From Gelria sp. (GTDB lineage Bacteria > Bacillota > Syntrophomonadia > Syntrophomonadales > Syntrophomonadaceae), in assembly GCA_012839665.1 (NCBI GenBank), contig DUMX01000065.1, positions 1 to 15,318 of the forward strand: a stretch of DNA of 15,318 nucleotides, written 5' to 3'. The translations under genes and the position numbers were made by a program. Shown in pieces: positions 7,407-14,180 of this stretch (positions are counted from its first letter, which is position 1; each line of letters begins with the position of its first letter). Under the pieces are notes generated by a model. That model was not told the DNA's origin. It did no database searches and saw only the letters and a program-made list of their open reading frames with translations.

Positions 7407-9116
7407 ATGCCAAATTTGGTAGTATCTACTCTGGTACTGGGGGTAGTAGGTTTACTGCTGGCGTTGTTTGTAGCCGTTGGTATTAAGCGACTTCCTCCGG
7501 GAACAGTTGCTATGCAGGAACATTTATCGCATATAAAAAATATAACAGAGGCTTTTACAAACAAACATTACATAATTGCTGCCGGGCTTGCCTTGGTAGC
7601 TTTTTTTGTTATTATTTGTATTTTTGACTTGCCTGCGGCTATATCTTTTATATGTGGGGTTTTAGTATCTATATTATTACTTAATCGGGTTATGGATATC
7701 ATAACGGAAGCCGGTATCAGAGCCGCTGCTGCTGGTAATTCAACAAACCCAGCGCTGGCAGCCATGCTTTGCGGGTCTTTTGTTTCTGCAATTTTAGTAA
7801 TGGCCCTGGCATTGCTGGGGTGTGGATTGCTTTTTTTGATTACAGGCCATGTTGGGACCATAAACTTTTTTCTATTAGGGATAAGTATGGTAGCCTTGCT
7901 TTATTCCACGGGTAGTAATATTTTTCGCTCCACCAGCACTGGTACTGAAAATTCTTACCTGCTCTCATCAGGTTCCATAGCAATGGACCTGTTTGAGTCC
8001 TGTACTGTTGCTCTGGCGGGGGTAATGACCATTGGGATTCTGGTTATGACTCGCTTTGGTTGGGCAGGAGTACTCTTACCGCTGGTTATTTTTAGTGCTG
8101 GCCTGATAGCGTGTATACTAGTTTTAATATTGATAATTGTCTATCGCCAGCAGGATCTGGGGAAAATAATGGGGAAAGCTATTAGCTTTTACACCTTGTT
8201 TCTTATTGTATTTTCCTTGATAGCAGTCATGTATTTACTTCCCGGGGAGCAGTTTAAAGTCATTCTGGCTCTGGGGGCAGGTTTAGCTTTGGCCCTGCTG
8301 CTTTTCTTACCGCTTAGTTGGGACATCCCTTCGATTTTCAAGCAGAACGGCAATCTTCACCGGAATCGAGATTTCGTGGCAATATATATTCCGGTTTTAT
8401 TTCTGGCTTTGTTGCTATCTTATTATGGTGTCGGGTTTTACGGTGTCTCTATAATTGGTTTAGCTGTTCTCCTATTTACGGGTATGGCCGTATTTATCCA
8501 GAGCTTTGCCCAAATTAAATTATTAGCTGCTGGTTTGGCTGTTGGTAACGACAGCTCCGGTGGAGGGGACGAATGTTATGAAGAAATAATCAACTATTTT
8601 TCCATTACTGCGCTGGTTTTTGCCGCTGTTATTCTCTTTTTGGTCTTTACCCAAGTAGCTCAGATTCAAAAAATAGGCCTTAATAACGGGTTGGTGTTAG
8701 CAGGTCTGGTCATTGGCAGTGTATTGCCTTATCTGTTTACTTCCTGGATTAATAACGGCTCCCGGGTTGAGCAGGGGGATAATGGTAATGGCGATTATGG
8801 TGACAATGATGATAATAACGATAATGCTAAGTTAGAAGGGGAGGCTTTACAGCAGGAAAGCGGGGGTATAAAGAATCAGGAGTATTATGTTTGCCGAGAA
8901 TCCCTGCTGGTGCTTTTAGCTGCAGTAGCTATTCCGCTTTTAACCGGATTTTTATTAGGCAAACAGGTTTTGGCGGCCTTGCTTATAGGGAGCAGTGGAG
9001 CCGGTATTTTGTTGGTTGTAGTCAGGGCGGAAAACTATGAACCTGATCTTAGTATTTTGATAAAATTTCTGCTTATTGTGTCATTGGCCATCGCGGCACC
9101 GTTGTTGGCAGTTTAA
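7407..9116 (+). CDS. Membrane protein derived from membrane-bound pyrophosphatase (HppA family), catalytic motifs absent
   Basis: This is a 569-residue protein of many hydrophobic helices (about 12-14). Several stretches align by eye with HppA ion-pumping pyrophosphatases. AMQEHLSHIKNITEAF (35-50) corresponds to the K/Q-E-A-I-R-EGA-A-FL helix. AISFICGVLVS (78-88), then IRAAAAGNSTNPAL, correspond to VR-A-AR. MDLFES (193-198) corresponds to GADLFES, GLVIGSVLPYLFTSW (433-447) to GLFIGGMLPFLFSA, and IPLLTGFLLGKQVLAALLIGS (509-529) to the last helix pair. The pyrophosphate and magnesium motifs are gone: no GG-TKAADVGADLVGK, no NP--IADNVGDNVGD (the space before MDLFES is about 25 residues short), no DNAGG, no GNTTAA-GKG and no NAGGAWDNAKK. 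An Asp/Asn/Gly-rich linker (457-473) is added. The function is unknown; it cannot be a normal pyrophosphatase. ATG 7407 is the only start after an in-frame stop at 7386. It lies between secG and the esterase. Confidence 0.72.
   Translation: MPNLVVSTLVLGVVGLLLALFVAVGIKRLPPGTVAMQEHLSHIKNITEAFTNKHYIIAAGLALVAFFVIICIFDLPAAISFICGVLVSILLLNRVMDIITEAGIRAAAAGNSTNPALAAMLCGSFVSAILVMALALLGCGLLFLITGHVGTINFFLLGISMVALLYSTGSNIFRSTSTGTENSYLLSSGSIAMDLFESCTVALAGVMTIGILVMTRFGWAGVLLPLVIFSAGLIACILVLILIIVYRQQDLGKIMGKAISFYTLFLIVFSLIAVMYLLPGEQFKVILALGAGLALALLLFLPLSWDIPSIFKQNGNLHRNRDFVAIYIPVLFLALLLSYYGVGFYGVSIIGLAVLLFTGMAVFIQSFAQIKLLAAGLAVGNDSSGGGDECYEEIINYFSITALVFAAVILFLVFTQVAQIQKIGLNNGLVLAGLVIGSVLPYLFTSWINNGSRVEQGDNGNGDYGDNDDNNDNAKLEGEALQQESGGIKNQEYYVCRESLLVLLAAVAIPLLTGFLLGKQVLAALLIGSSGAGILLVVVRAENYEPDLSILIKFLLIVSLAIAAPLLAV
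8775..8828 (+). repeat. Low-complexity GAT/AAT/GGT tract encoding an acidic linker
   Basis: Within the pyrophosphatase-like gene, triplets of the GAT, AAT and GGT type recur almost without interruption. They encode GDNGNGDYGDNDDNNDNA (about residues 457-474). The tract falls in the loop before the last helix pair, where HppA proteins usually have a short connection. It is likely a disordered, hydrophilic loop that grew by replication slippage. Confidence 0.6.
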
Positions 9117-9135
9117 TACGGAAATAGACGGGGAT

Positions 9136-9175
9136 TAGACACTGAAGGACGCTGAAAAAAATATGAAAAACACTG
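9136..9175. repeat. Short tandem array of 10-bp units
   Basis: Four consecutive decamers lie in the gap before the esterase: TAGACACTGA, AGGACGCTGA, AAAAATATGA and AAAACACTGA. All end in TGA, and three share AC-CTGA. The period is exactly ten bases. No coding role is visible. It may be a degenerate simple repeat or a phased binding site. Confidence 0.4.
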
Positions 9176-9204
9176 AAATTTTTGATGATTTTTAAAGGAT
9201 GCGG

Positions 9205-9957
9205 ATGATGAATATATATCCACAGGCAGAGCCTTTCTTTTTGAGGGGTAATCAGGAGATAGCTTTGTTATTTATTCACGGTTTTACTGCTTCTCCATCA
9301 GAATTATATCCCACAGCCCAATTAATTTATGATTTGTGCGGTTGTACGATAAGTGCACCGCTATTACCCGGGCATGGCTCCAGTCCCCATCTTCTCAACC
9401 AGAGTAATTGGGAAGAATGGTATAATACGGTAAGGAAAGAGTCAGAATTTTTAATAGAGAATTATAGCCGGGTTTTTGTTGGCGGGCTGTCCATGGGTGG
9501 ACTTCTGGCCTTGCATGCAGGCTCCCGGGTAAAGGGATTGCAGGGTACGATATCAATAAATGCCCCGGTTTTTAATCATTTTCCGTTGCTGATAGCAGTT
9601 AGTCCCTTAATAGGGCGGATTCGGCCTTATTTTCCCAAAAAGGGCGGGCCGCGTCAGCGCCGATTGGCGCAAGAGGGCAGATTCGCTTATAATGTAATGC
9701 CGGCACAGGCATTTCAGAGTCTTATGAATTTGCGTAATCAGGTGATGGAGGAAACAGATAATATAAATCTGCCGGTATTGCTGATTCAGTCTCTGCAGGA
9801 CGAATCCGTACACCCACGCAGTGTTTATTATTTACAGGAGAAAATTAAACATACAGAGCTGATAGAGCTACCTGACTCGGGTCATGTAGCTACTATGGGT
9901 AGTGAAAAGGAGAAGATAGCCCGGGCTATTACAGGTTTTATCAGCGCTTATAGTTGA
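9205..9957 (+). CDS. Carboxylesterase, Est30/YvaK type
   Basis: This is an alpha/beta hydrolase that cleaves short-chain carboxylic esters; the natural substrate in the cell is not known. From ATG 9205 it has 250 residues, close to Geobacillus Est30. The oxyanion motif FIHGFTASPSE comes first, then PLLPGHGSSP. The nucleophile is Ser96 in GLSMGG, the acid Asp199 in SLQDESVHP, and the base His227 in DSGHVATM. No signal peptide is seen, so it is cytoplasmic. Three ATGs compete (9199, 9205, 9208). AAAGG at 9194-9198 touches the first, so 9205 or 9208 are better spaced. Its place between secG and rnr matches yvaK in Bacillus, which argues for orthology. Here the pyrophosphatase-like gene comes between it and secG. 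Confidence 0.9.
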   Translation: MMNIYPQAEPFFLRGNQEIALLFIHGFTASPSELYPTAQLIYDLCGCTISAPLLPGHGSSPHLLNQSNWEEWYNTVRKESEFLIENYSRVFVGGLSMGGLLALHAGSRVKGLQGTISINAPVFNHFPLLIAVSPLIGRIRPYFPKKGGPRQRRLAQEGRFAYNVMPAQAFQSLMNLRNQVMEETDNINLPVLLIQSLQDESVHPRSVYYLQEKIKHTELIELPDSGHVATMGSEKEKIARAITGFISAYS

Positions 9958-10034
9958 ATTATTGATGCTATCAAAACAATTGTTGCCGATATCGGGTTAC
10001 AGAGGTAAAAAGTAAGTAGTAAAGGGGAATAATA

Positions 10035-10070
10035 ATGCAAATAGACTGTTGGCAGCAGTGGTTGAATTAA
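10035..10070 (+). CDS. Possible 11-codon leader ORF before rnr
   Basis: ATG 10035 opens MQIDCWQQWLN and stops at TAA 10068-10070. It has its own ribosome-binding site, AAAGGGGAA at 10021-10029, about 7 bases away. The stop codon overlaps the AAGGAGG of rnr (10069-10075), so ribosomes ending here would sit on the rnr initiation site. This arrangement suggests translational coupling or a leader peptide. It is very short, and chance is a fair alternative. I recognise no family. Confidence 0.3.
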   Translation: MQIDCWQQWLN

Positions 10071-10079
10071 GGAGGACTC

Positions 10080-12185
10080 ATGATAAATAGTGATGGTATT
10101 CTGGAGCATATGCGCCAGGAAAGCTACCGACCGCTAAGTTATGCTGAACTGGTAACTGTTTTAGGCATTAGCGAGGAAGAAGAAAATAAGTTTACTAAAG
10201 TATTGGGACAGCTGGAAAAAGAGGGCGAAATAGTTAAGACCCGTAAAAAAAAGTACGGTCTGCCCGAGATGATGAATTTAATAAAAGGAACGATAAGGTT
10301 AAACCAGCGTGGTTACGGTATTTTAACCCCTGATAATGTTAAACAACCGGAGATATTTGTGTATAGCGGTGGACTAAACGGGGCTATGCACAGTGATAAG
10401 GTTATGGTAAGGCTAAGTGCCACCCGAAACGGGGGGCAGCGTCCGGAAGGTGAGGTAATTCGGGTAATTAAACGGGCCAACCAGCAGCTAGTAGGTACTT
10501 TTAAACGGAGAAAAAAACAGGGTCAGGTAATACCGGATGATAATCGCCATTTTTACCCGGTTTATGTCCGTTCACTACGGAAGATGAAAGTTAAAAACGG
10601 GGATAAAGTATTGGTAACTATAACTACCTGGCCCGATAAAGATCGGGTTTTGGAAGGTAGAATTACAGAAGTGCTGGGCCATAAAGGCGACCCGGGCGTG
10701 GATTTACAGGTAGTTATTAAAAAACATGGCCTGAGGGCCGAATTTCCCGAAAACGTACTGGAGGAAGCCCGGGAAGTAGCTCGTCCTCTTACCGGGGAAG
10801 AACTTGCCCGGCGCCGGGACCTGCGAAATTTGCGCATGGTTACTATTGATGGTGAAGATGCTAAAGACCTGGATGATGCCGTTTCTATCAGCAGAATTCC
10901 GGAGGGTTACCGGCTGGGAGTGCATATTGCTGATGTTTCGCATTATGTTAAGGAAAATAGTCATCTGGACAAAGAAGCTTTCGCACGTGGGACCAGTGTT
11001 TACCTGATAGATAAGGTCCTGCCTATGCTGCCGCCGGAGCTTTCCAATAACATATGCAGTCTTAATGCTGATCAGGAACGACTGGCTATAAGCTGTATTA
11101 TGGATATAGACCGGAACGGTCAGGTACAAAAATACGATATTTGTAAGTCAGTTATAAAAATCAGAGAACGTATGACTTATACTTCGGTCAACCGTATTCT
11201 GGCGGATGACGACCCCGAGGAGAAAGCTAAATATAAGGAATTGTGGGAAGATTTTTTTCTCATGAAAGAGTTATCCGATATTCTTAGAGCCAGAAGGATG
11301 AGCCGGGGTAGTTTGGATTTTGATTTCCCTGAGCCGCAGGTAATTGTGGATGAAAATAGTTTCCCGGTGGAAATAAAACGTTTAGAGCAGGGGCCGGGGG
11401 AAATGTTGATTGAGGATTTTATGATAAAGGCTAATGAGGTAGTAGCTGAGCACATGTACCAGCAGCAGGTGCCTATCCTTTACCGGGTGCACGAGAAACC
11501 GGATGAGGAGTCAGTAACCGAGCTTAACCGGGTTTTAGGGGGATTTGGGCATAAGATAAAAGACAAAAAGATTGAGCCTCTCACCTATCAGAAAATTCTA
11601 GAGAATATCAAAGGCAGGCCGGAGGAGCAGATGATTTCTATACTCTTGCTTCGTTCCATGAAACACGCCTGCTATGCACCCGAAGCGCTGGGGCATTTTG
11701 GCCTGGCTTCTCAATATTATTGCCATTTTACCAGTCCTATTCGCCGCTATCCGGATTTAGTAGTACACCGGGCTCTAAGCAGTTTGCTGGAAGGCAACAT
11801 GAATGCTAAAAAGCGTACTGCTCTGAAAAGGGAAATGGCCAGATACGGAGAGCAATCTACTTTACAGGAGATAAAGGCGGAAGAAGCGGAAAGGGAATTG
11901 CTCGATATTAAGAAAGCTCAATATATGAAACAGTTTGTGGGAGAAACATTTGATGCCCGGATTTCATCTATTCTGGCGTTTGGGTTCTTCATTGAACTTG
12001 ATAATACCGTAGAAGGGCTGGTACACATCTCCAGTATTACTGATGATTACTACGATTTTAACGACCGCAACTACACCCTGGTGGGGCGGCATAGCGGGAG
12101 AAAATTTGCCATTGGCGATGAAGTGCGGGTGCAATTAGTACGAGTAGATGTTGACGATGCCAAAATCGACTTCGAGTTAGTATAA
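10080..12185 (+). CDS. rnr: Ribonuclease R
   Basis: This processive 3'-to-5' exoribonuclease degrades structured RNA. With SmpB-tmRNA it removes defective mRNAs from rescued ribosomes. The 701-residue protein begins with a winged-helix segment (about 8-65), then the cold-shock-like RNA-binding domains (KGTIRLNQRGYGIL, about 70 onward). The RNB catalytic domain shows TIDGEDAKDLDDAV (about 256-269), whose aspartates bind magnesium. It also shows GVHIADVSHYV, RGTSVYL, LSNNICSLN, RGSLDFDFPE and HFTSPIRRYPDL (about 549-560). A C-terminal S1 domain (about 620-701) contains FGFFIELDNTVEGLVHIS. No lysine-rich tail follows. The start has AAGGAGG four bases upstream. It lies just before smpB and ssrA, its functional partners. 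Confidence 0.97.
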   Translation: MINSDGILEHMRQESYRPLSYAELVTVLGISEEEENKFTKVLGQLEKEGEIVKTRKKKYGLPEMMNLIKGTIRLNQRGYGILTPDNVKQPEIFVYSGGLNGAMHSDKVMVRLSATRNGGQRPEGEVIRVIKRANQQLVGTFKRRKKQGQVIPDDNRHFYPVYVRSLRKMKVKNGDKVLVTITTWPDKDRVLEGRITEVLGHKGDPGVDLQVVIKKHGLRAEFPENVLEEAREVARPLTGEELARRRDLRNLRMVTIDGEDAKDLDDAVSISRIPEGYRLGVHIADVSHYVKENSHLDKEAFARGTSVYLIDKVLPMLPPELSNNICSLNADQERLAISCIMDIDRNGQVQKYDICKSVIKIRERMTYTSVNRILADDDPEEKAKYKELWEDFFLMKELSDILRARRMSRGSLDFDFPEPQVIVDENSFPVEIKRLEQGPGEMLIEDFMIKANEVVAEHMYQQQVPILYRVHEKPDEESVTELNRVLGGFGHKIKDKKIEPLTYQKILENIKGRPEEQMISILLLRSMKHACYAPEALGHFGLASQYYCHFTSPIRRYPDLVVHRALSSLLEGNMNAKKRTALKREMARYGEQSTLQEIKAEEAERELLDIKKAQYMKQFVGETFDARISSILAFGFFIELDNTVEGLVHISSITDDYYDFNDRNYTLVGRHSGRKFAIGDEVRVQLVRVDVDDAKIDFELV

Positions 12186-12222
12186 TATATCATGGGGAGG
12201 GTCCTGGCGGTATTTGATATAC

Positions 12223-12251
12223 TTGATTGTTAGCCGTAGTTAAGGTATAAT
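12223..12251 (+). promoter_or_regulatory. Sigma-A-type promoter for smpB
   Basis: TTGATT at 12223-12228 and a perfect TATAAT at 12246-12251 are separated by 17 bases. They lie in the rnr-smpB gap. Transcription would begin near 12258, giving a leader of about 80 bases for smpB. This would let smpB be made independently of rnr read-through. Confidence 0.7.
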
Positions 12252-12336
12252 TTAGATGTAAATATTAATGGAAAAACCCTGGTCTTGGAAGTGTATGGTA
12301 TACCGAGGCGAGGGTTATTTTGTCCGGGGTGTTAAA

Positions 12337-12807
12337 ATGAGCAAGCAAAAAAGCATAAAGCCGGTGGTGAGTAACCGTAAGGCTCGATATAACTACCACA
12401 TAAAGGAAACTTACGAGGCTGGCCTGGTGCTGGCAGGAACTGAGGTCAAATCCCTGCGTATGGGCAAGGGTAACCTGCAGGATGCCTATGCTACGGTAAG
12501 AGATGGAGAAGTCTGGGTGAATAATTTTCATATTAGCCCTTATGATAAAGGTAACCGCTTCAACCATGATCCCTTACGGCCTAAAAAGCTATTGCTTAAC
12601 CGCCGGGAAATAAAACACCTGTTGGGGATGCATAGGGAAAAAGGATACACCCTGATACCGCTGCAGATTTACTTTAAAAACGGTCTGGCTAAAATGGAGT
12701 TAGCTGTGGCTGTAGGTAAAAAACTCCACGATAAGCGCGAGGATATCGCCGCCCGTGATGCCAAACGTGCTATTGAACGCGCATTAAAAGACCGCAGCCG
12801 GCAGTAG
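12337..12807 (+). CDS. smpB: SsrA-binding protein SmpB
   Basis: SmpB binds the tRNA-like domain of tmRNA and brings it to stalled ribosomes. The 156-residue protein has the OB-fold core motifs NRKARYNYHI, ETYEAGLVLAGTEVKSLR, NLQDAYA, HISPY, RPKKLLLN, and the LAVAVGKKLHDKRE segment. It ends in the basic tail ARDAKRAIERALKDRSR, which enters the empty mRNA channel. ATG 12337 is chosen because GGGGTG is 5 bases upstream and MSKQKSIKPVVSNRKA is the normal N-terminus. The frame stays open upstream to an ATG at 12268, but that start has no ribosome-binding site. The promoter 12223-12251 precedes it, and the tmRNA gene follows about 115 bases later. Confidence 0.97.
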   Translation: MSKQKSIKPVVSNRKARYNYHIKETYEAGLVLAGTEVKSLRMGKGNLQDAYATVRDGEVWVNNFHISPYDKGNRFNHDPLRPKKLLLNRREIKHLLGMHREKGYTLIPLQIYFKNGLAKMELAVAVGKKLHDKREDIAARDAKRAIERALKDRSRQ

Positions 12808-12827
12808 GTAATGAAGATGACGCTTGC

Positions 12828-12856
12828 TTGACAAAAGTAGACTATGGTATTAATAT
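12828..12856 (+). promoter_or_regulatory. Strong promoter for the tmRNA gene
   Basis: A consensus TTGACA (12828-12833), a 17-base spacer and TAATAT (12851-12856) lie downstream of smpB. The transcript would start near 12863, about 60 bases before the mature tmRNA end, so 5' trimming by RNase P is implied. The -35 box is a perfect match, as expected for an abundant RNA. Confidence 0.75.
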
Positions 12857-12861
12857 TGCTG

Positions 12862-12889
12862 TTGCACAGGAAAGTAACATGAGTATTAT
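12862..12889 (+). promoter_or_regulatory. Possible second promoter for the tmRNA gene
   Basis: TTGCAC (12862-12867) and TATTAT (12884-12889), 16 bases apart, would start transcription near 12896. It is weaker than the upstream promoter and may be chance in AT-rich sequence. Confidence 0.35.
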
Positions 12890-12923
12890 TTTTAAATCCA
12901 CTTATTTCATTGAAATCACATTT

Positions 12924-13275
12924 GGGGGCGTACTGGTTTCGACGGGGGATAAGATGGGTCGAGTAGCGAGCCGAGTTGTCGCCAGCTCGATAAAAAGGCG
13001 AAAACTTTAAACTAACTGCAGAAGATAATTTTGCATTAGCTGCTTAGGCAGCTCGTCCGGTCAGGTTTCCTAACGGCCTGGTGCAGGGCGTCACTTAGTT
13101 AGGGTACCCTGAAGCCTTCTTTCTCGAGGGGCTTTAAGGGGAAACCAATCGGGGATAGCTCTAAGAAGCCTGTTCGTGGGCGTCGGACGAGCGAAACCTA
13201 AAACACGAACTGCGCTCGGAGAGACTGGGCTGGTCTTTCTTTCGGACGGGGGTTCGACTCCCCCCGCCTCCACCA
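12924..13275 (+). ncRNA. ssrA: Transfer-messenger RNA (tmRNA)
   Basis: This 352-nt RNA rescues stalled ribosomes and tags the unfinished protein for proteolysis. The 5' end GGGGGCGTACTGGTTTCGAC and the 3' end with TTCGACTCCCC and CGCCTCCACCA are diagnostic. The 7-bp acceptor stem GGGGGCG/CGCCTCC (one G-U pair) sets both ends, and CCA is encoded at 13273-13275. The tag reading frame starts at GCA 13018 and stops at TAG 13045-13047. It encodes AEDNFALAA, to which the charged alanine is added in front. The ALAA end is the usual ClpXP signal. GC-rich helices between the tag and the 3' end fit the pseudoknots. SmpB is encoded just upstream. Confidence 0.97.
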
Positions 13276-13300
13276 GAATAACAGCGAGTTTTACTCGATT

Positions 13301-13326
13301 AAGAGACCCTTAGGGGTCTTTTTTTG
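13301..13326 (+). terminator. Rho-independent terminator of ssrA
   Basis: AGACCC at 13304-13309 pairs with GGGTCT at 13314-13319 around a four-base loop. Weaker pairs extend the stem outward, and a run of seven or more T follows. A second small hairpin, CGAGT/ACTCG with a TTT loop, lies just before it at 13285-13297. Confidence 0.85.
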
Positions 13327-13515
13327 TGTTTTCGGGGTTTGGTTCGGTATTTGAGTCATAGGTATTAGTGAGTTCCGGTTCGGATAAAGGTCGTACCCCA
13401 AGAATACTCGCTAGTAGACGGTTAGTGGGGTGATGAAAGTAAGTAGAGGCGAGTTGCAAGGAGAAACAAGCAATAAACAGGTAAAAGATAAAATATTCTT
13501 TTTTGGTGATTCAAT
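13327..13515. other. Intergenic region after ssrA, no gene seen
   Basis: No convincing reading frame on either strand. GGTTCGG occurs twice, and ACCCCA (13395-13400) has a complement at 13426-13431, too far apart to be persuasive as a hairpin. I found no copy of the tmRNA 3' end that would mark an integration site. Confidence 0.5.
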
Positions 13516-13544
13516 ATGACAAGAAATCAAAAATGGAGTATAAT
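13516..13544 (+). promoter_or_regulatory. Promoter ahead of the ATPase-like remnant
   Basis: ATGACA (13516-13521), a 17-base spacer and a perfect TATAAT (13539-13544) lie 42 bases before the start codon at 13586. The -35 box differs from consensus at one position. Confidence 0.6.
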
Positions 13545-13585
13545 GGAAAAACATTAAACCAAAAATAATTATAAAGGGATATAAC

Positions 13586-13771
13586 ATGAACATTTTTAAT
13601 GAATGGGGATTTGAAAAAACTCCTTTTAAAACACACCCTTTACCACCAGACGAAAACGGAAAAATCCTTTTAATAAATAGGAAAGAGGAGATTAAGCAGC
13701 TTAAGACAAAGAGATTGCTGCCTCTGATGCCACCGGAACAAAGCCTGTTACAAAAAACCTTAAAACAGTGA
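13586..13771 (+). pseudogene. N-terminal remnant of an ATPase-like gene
   Basis: Sixty-one codons begin MNIFNEWGFEKTPFKTHPLP and continue through LPPDENGKILLINRKEEIKQL. This G-F-x(4)-PF-x-T-x-PLPP...LL-x-x-R-x-x-E-I pattern resembles, by memory, the start of P-loop (AAA/STAND-like) ATPases, just before the Walker A motif. No Walker A follows. The promoter and ribosome-binding site (AAAGGG, ATG 13586) are intact. After residue 39 the sequence loses this character and the frame soon ends. A different frame at 13705-13812 reads EIAASDATGTKPVTKNLK and on to QLGRRYL, then a third at 13778-13897 reads WGAVIYSSESAQNIYSFM. This suggests that two or three gene pieces are joined by deletion and frameshift. 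The family assignment is tentative. Confidence 0.45.
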
Positions 13772-13925
13772 TAGAAAATGCTGAACGACAATTGGGGCGC
13801 CGTTATTTATAGCTCTGAGTCAGCTCAAAACATATATAGTTTTATGAAAGAAGAATACAATTGTACTCTGATTCTATTAGCTTTTTGGATTTTGTGATAG
13901 TATGGCTACAAGGGAGTGATTATCG

Positions 13926-14180
13926 ATGAGAAGCGCTAAAGCAACTGATAACTTTCCGTATGAGATGAGCACAGTTTGTTATTTTGAGGTGGATAAAAAT
14001 GGTGATGTTTCACAAGTTTATCACAAAAATAAGTCGGATAGGCCAAAGGTTTTGGAGGCCTATCAAAGGGCTATGAATAAAACCACAACATTATATGCTG
14101 TATGGCCGGGTAGATGGAGTAGTGATTTATTTATCATTGATGACCTTGATGCTTTTGCCAAGGCATTTAATTTAATTTGA
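13926..14180 (+). CDS. Hypothetical protein, 84 residues
   Basis: I do not recognise this protein. It has a good ribosome-binding site (AAGGGAGTG about 8 bases before ATG 13926). Its composition looks coding: mixed charged and aromatic residues, no membrane segment, no signal peptide. Notable pieces are CYFEVDKNGDVSQVYHK, a central helix-like KVLEAYQRAMNK, and a C-terminal LYAVWPGRWSSDLFIIDD. The size and the GRWSSDLF-IDDLDAF ending suggest a small soluble alpha/beta protein. Its neighbours are a decayed ATPase-like gene and a toxin-antitoxin pair, so it is probably accessory. No function can be given. Confidence 0.55.
   Translation: MRSAKATDNFPYEMSTVCYFEVDKNGDVSQVYHKNKSDRPKVLEAYQRAMNKTTTLYAVWPGRWSSDLFIIDDLDAFAKAFNLI

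Noticed and set aside
7402..7422. ATG 7402 as the start of the pyrophosphatase-like gene
   Set aside because: Although better spaced from GAGGGG, this frame ends at TAG after six codons; the long frame starts at ATG 7407.
10704..11129. A 141-codon minus-strand ORF inside rnr
   Set aside because: It lies wholly within the conserved RNase R catalytic domain and has no family-like motifs; it is a shadow of the real gene.
12268..12336. Extended N-terminus of SmpB from ATG 12268
   Set aside because: It adds 23 residues not found in the family, and there is no ribosome-binding site; ATG 12337 has one and gives the normal N-terminus.
12828..13010. Sixty-codon plus-strand ORF upstream of and into ssrA
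   Set aside because: It starts on the -35 box of the tmRNA promoter and runs into the structured 5' end of tmRNA; it is a chance frame.
13091..13273. Minus-strand ORF over the tmRNA 3' half
   Set aside because: It is the antisense of conserved tmRNA helices; such ORFs are often misannotated as proteins.
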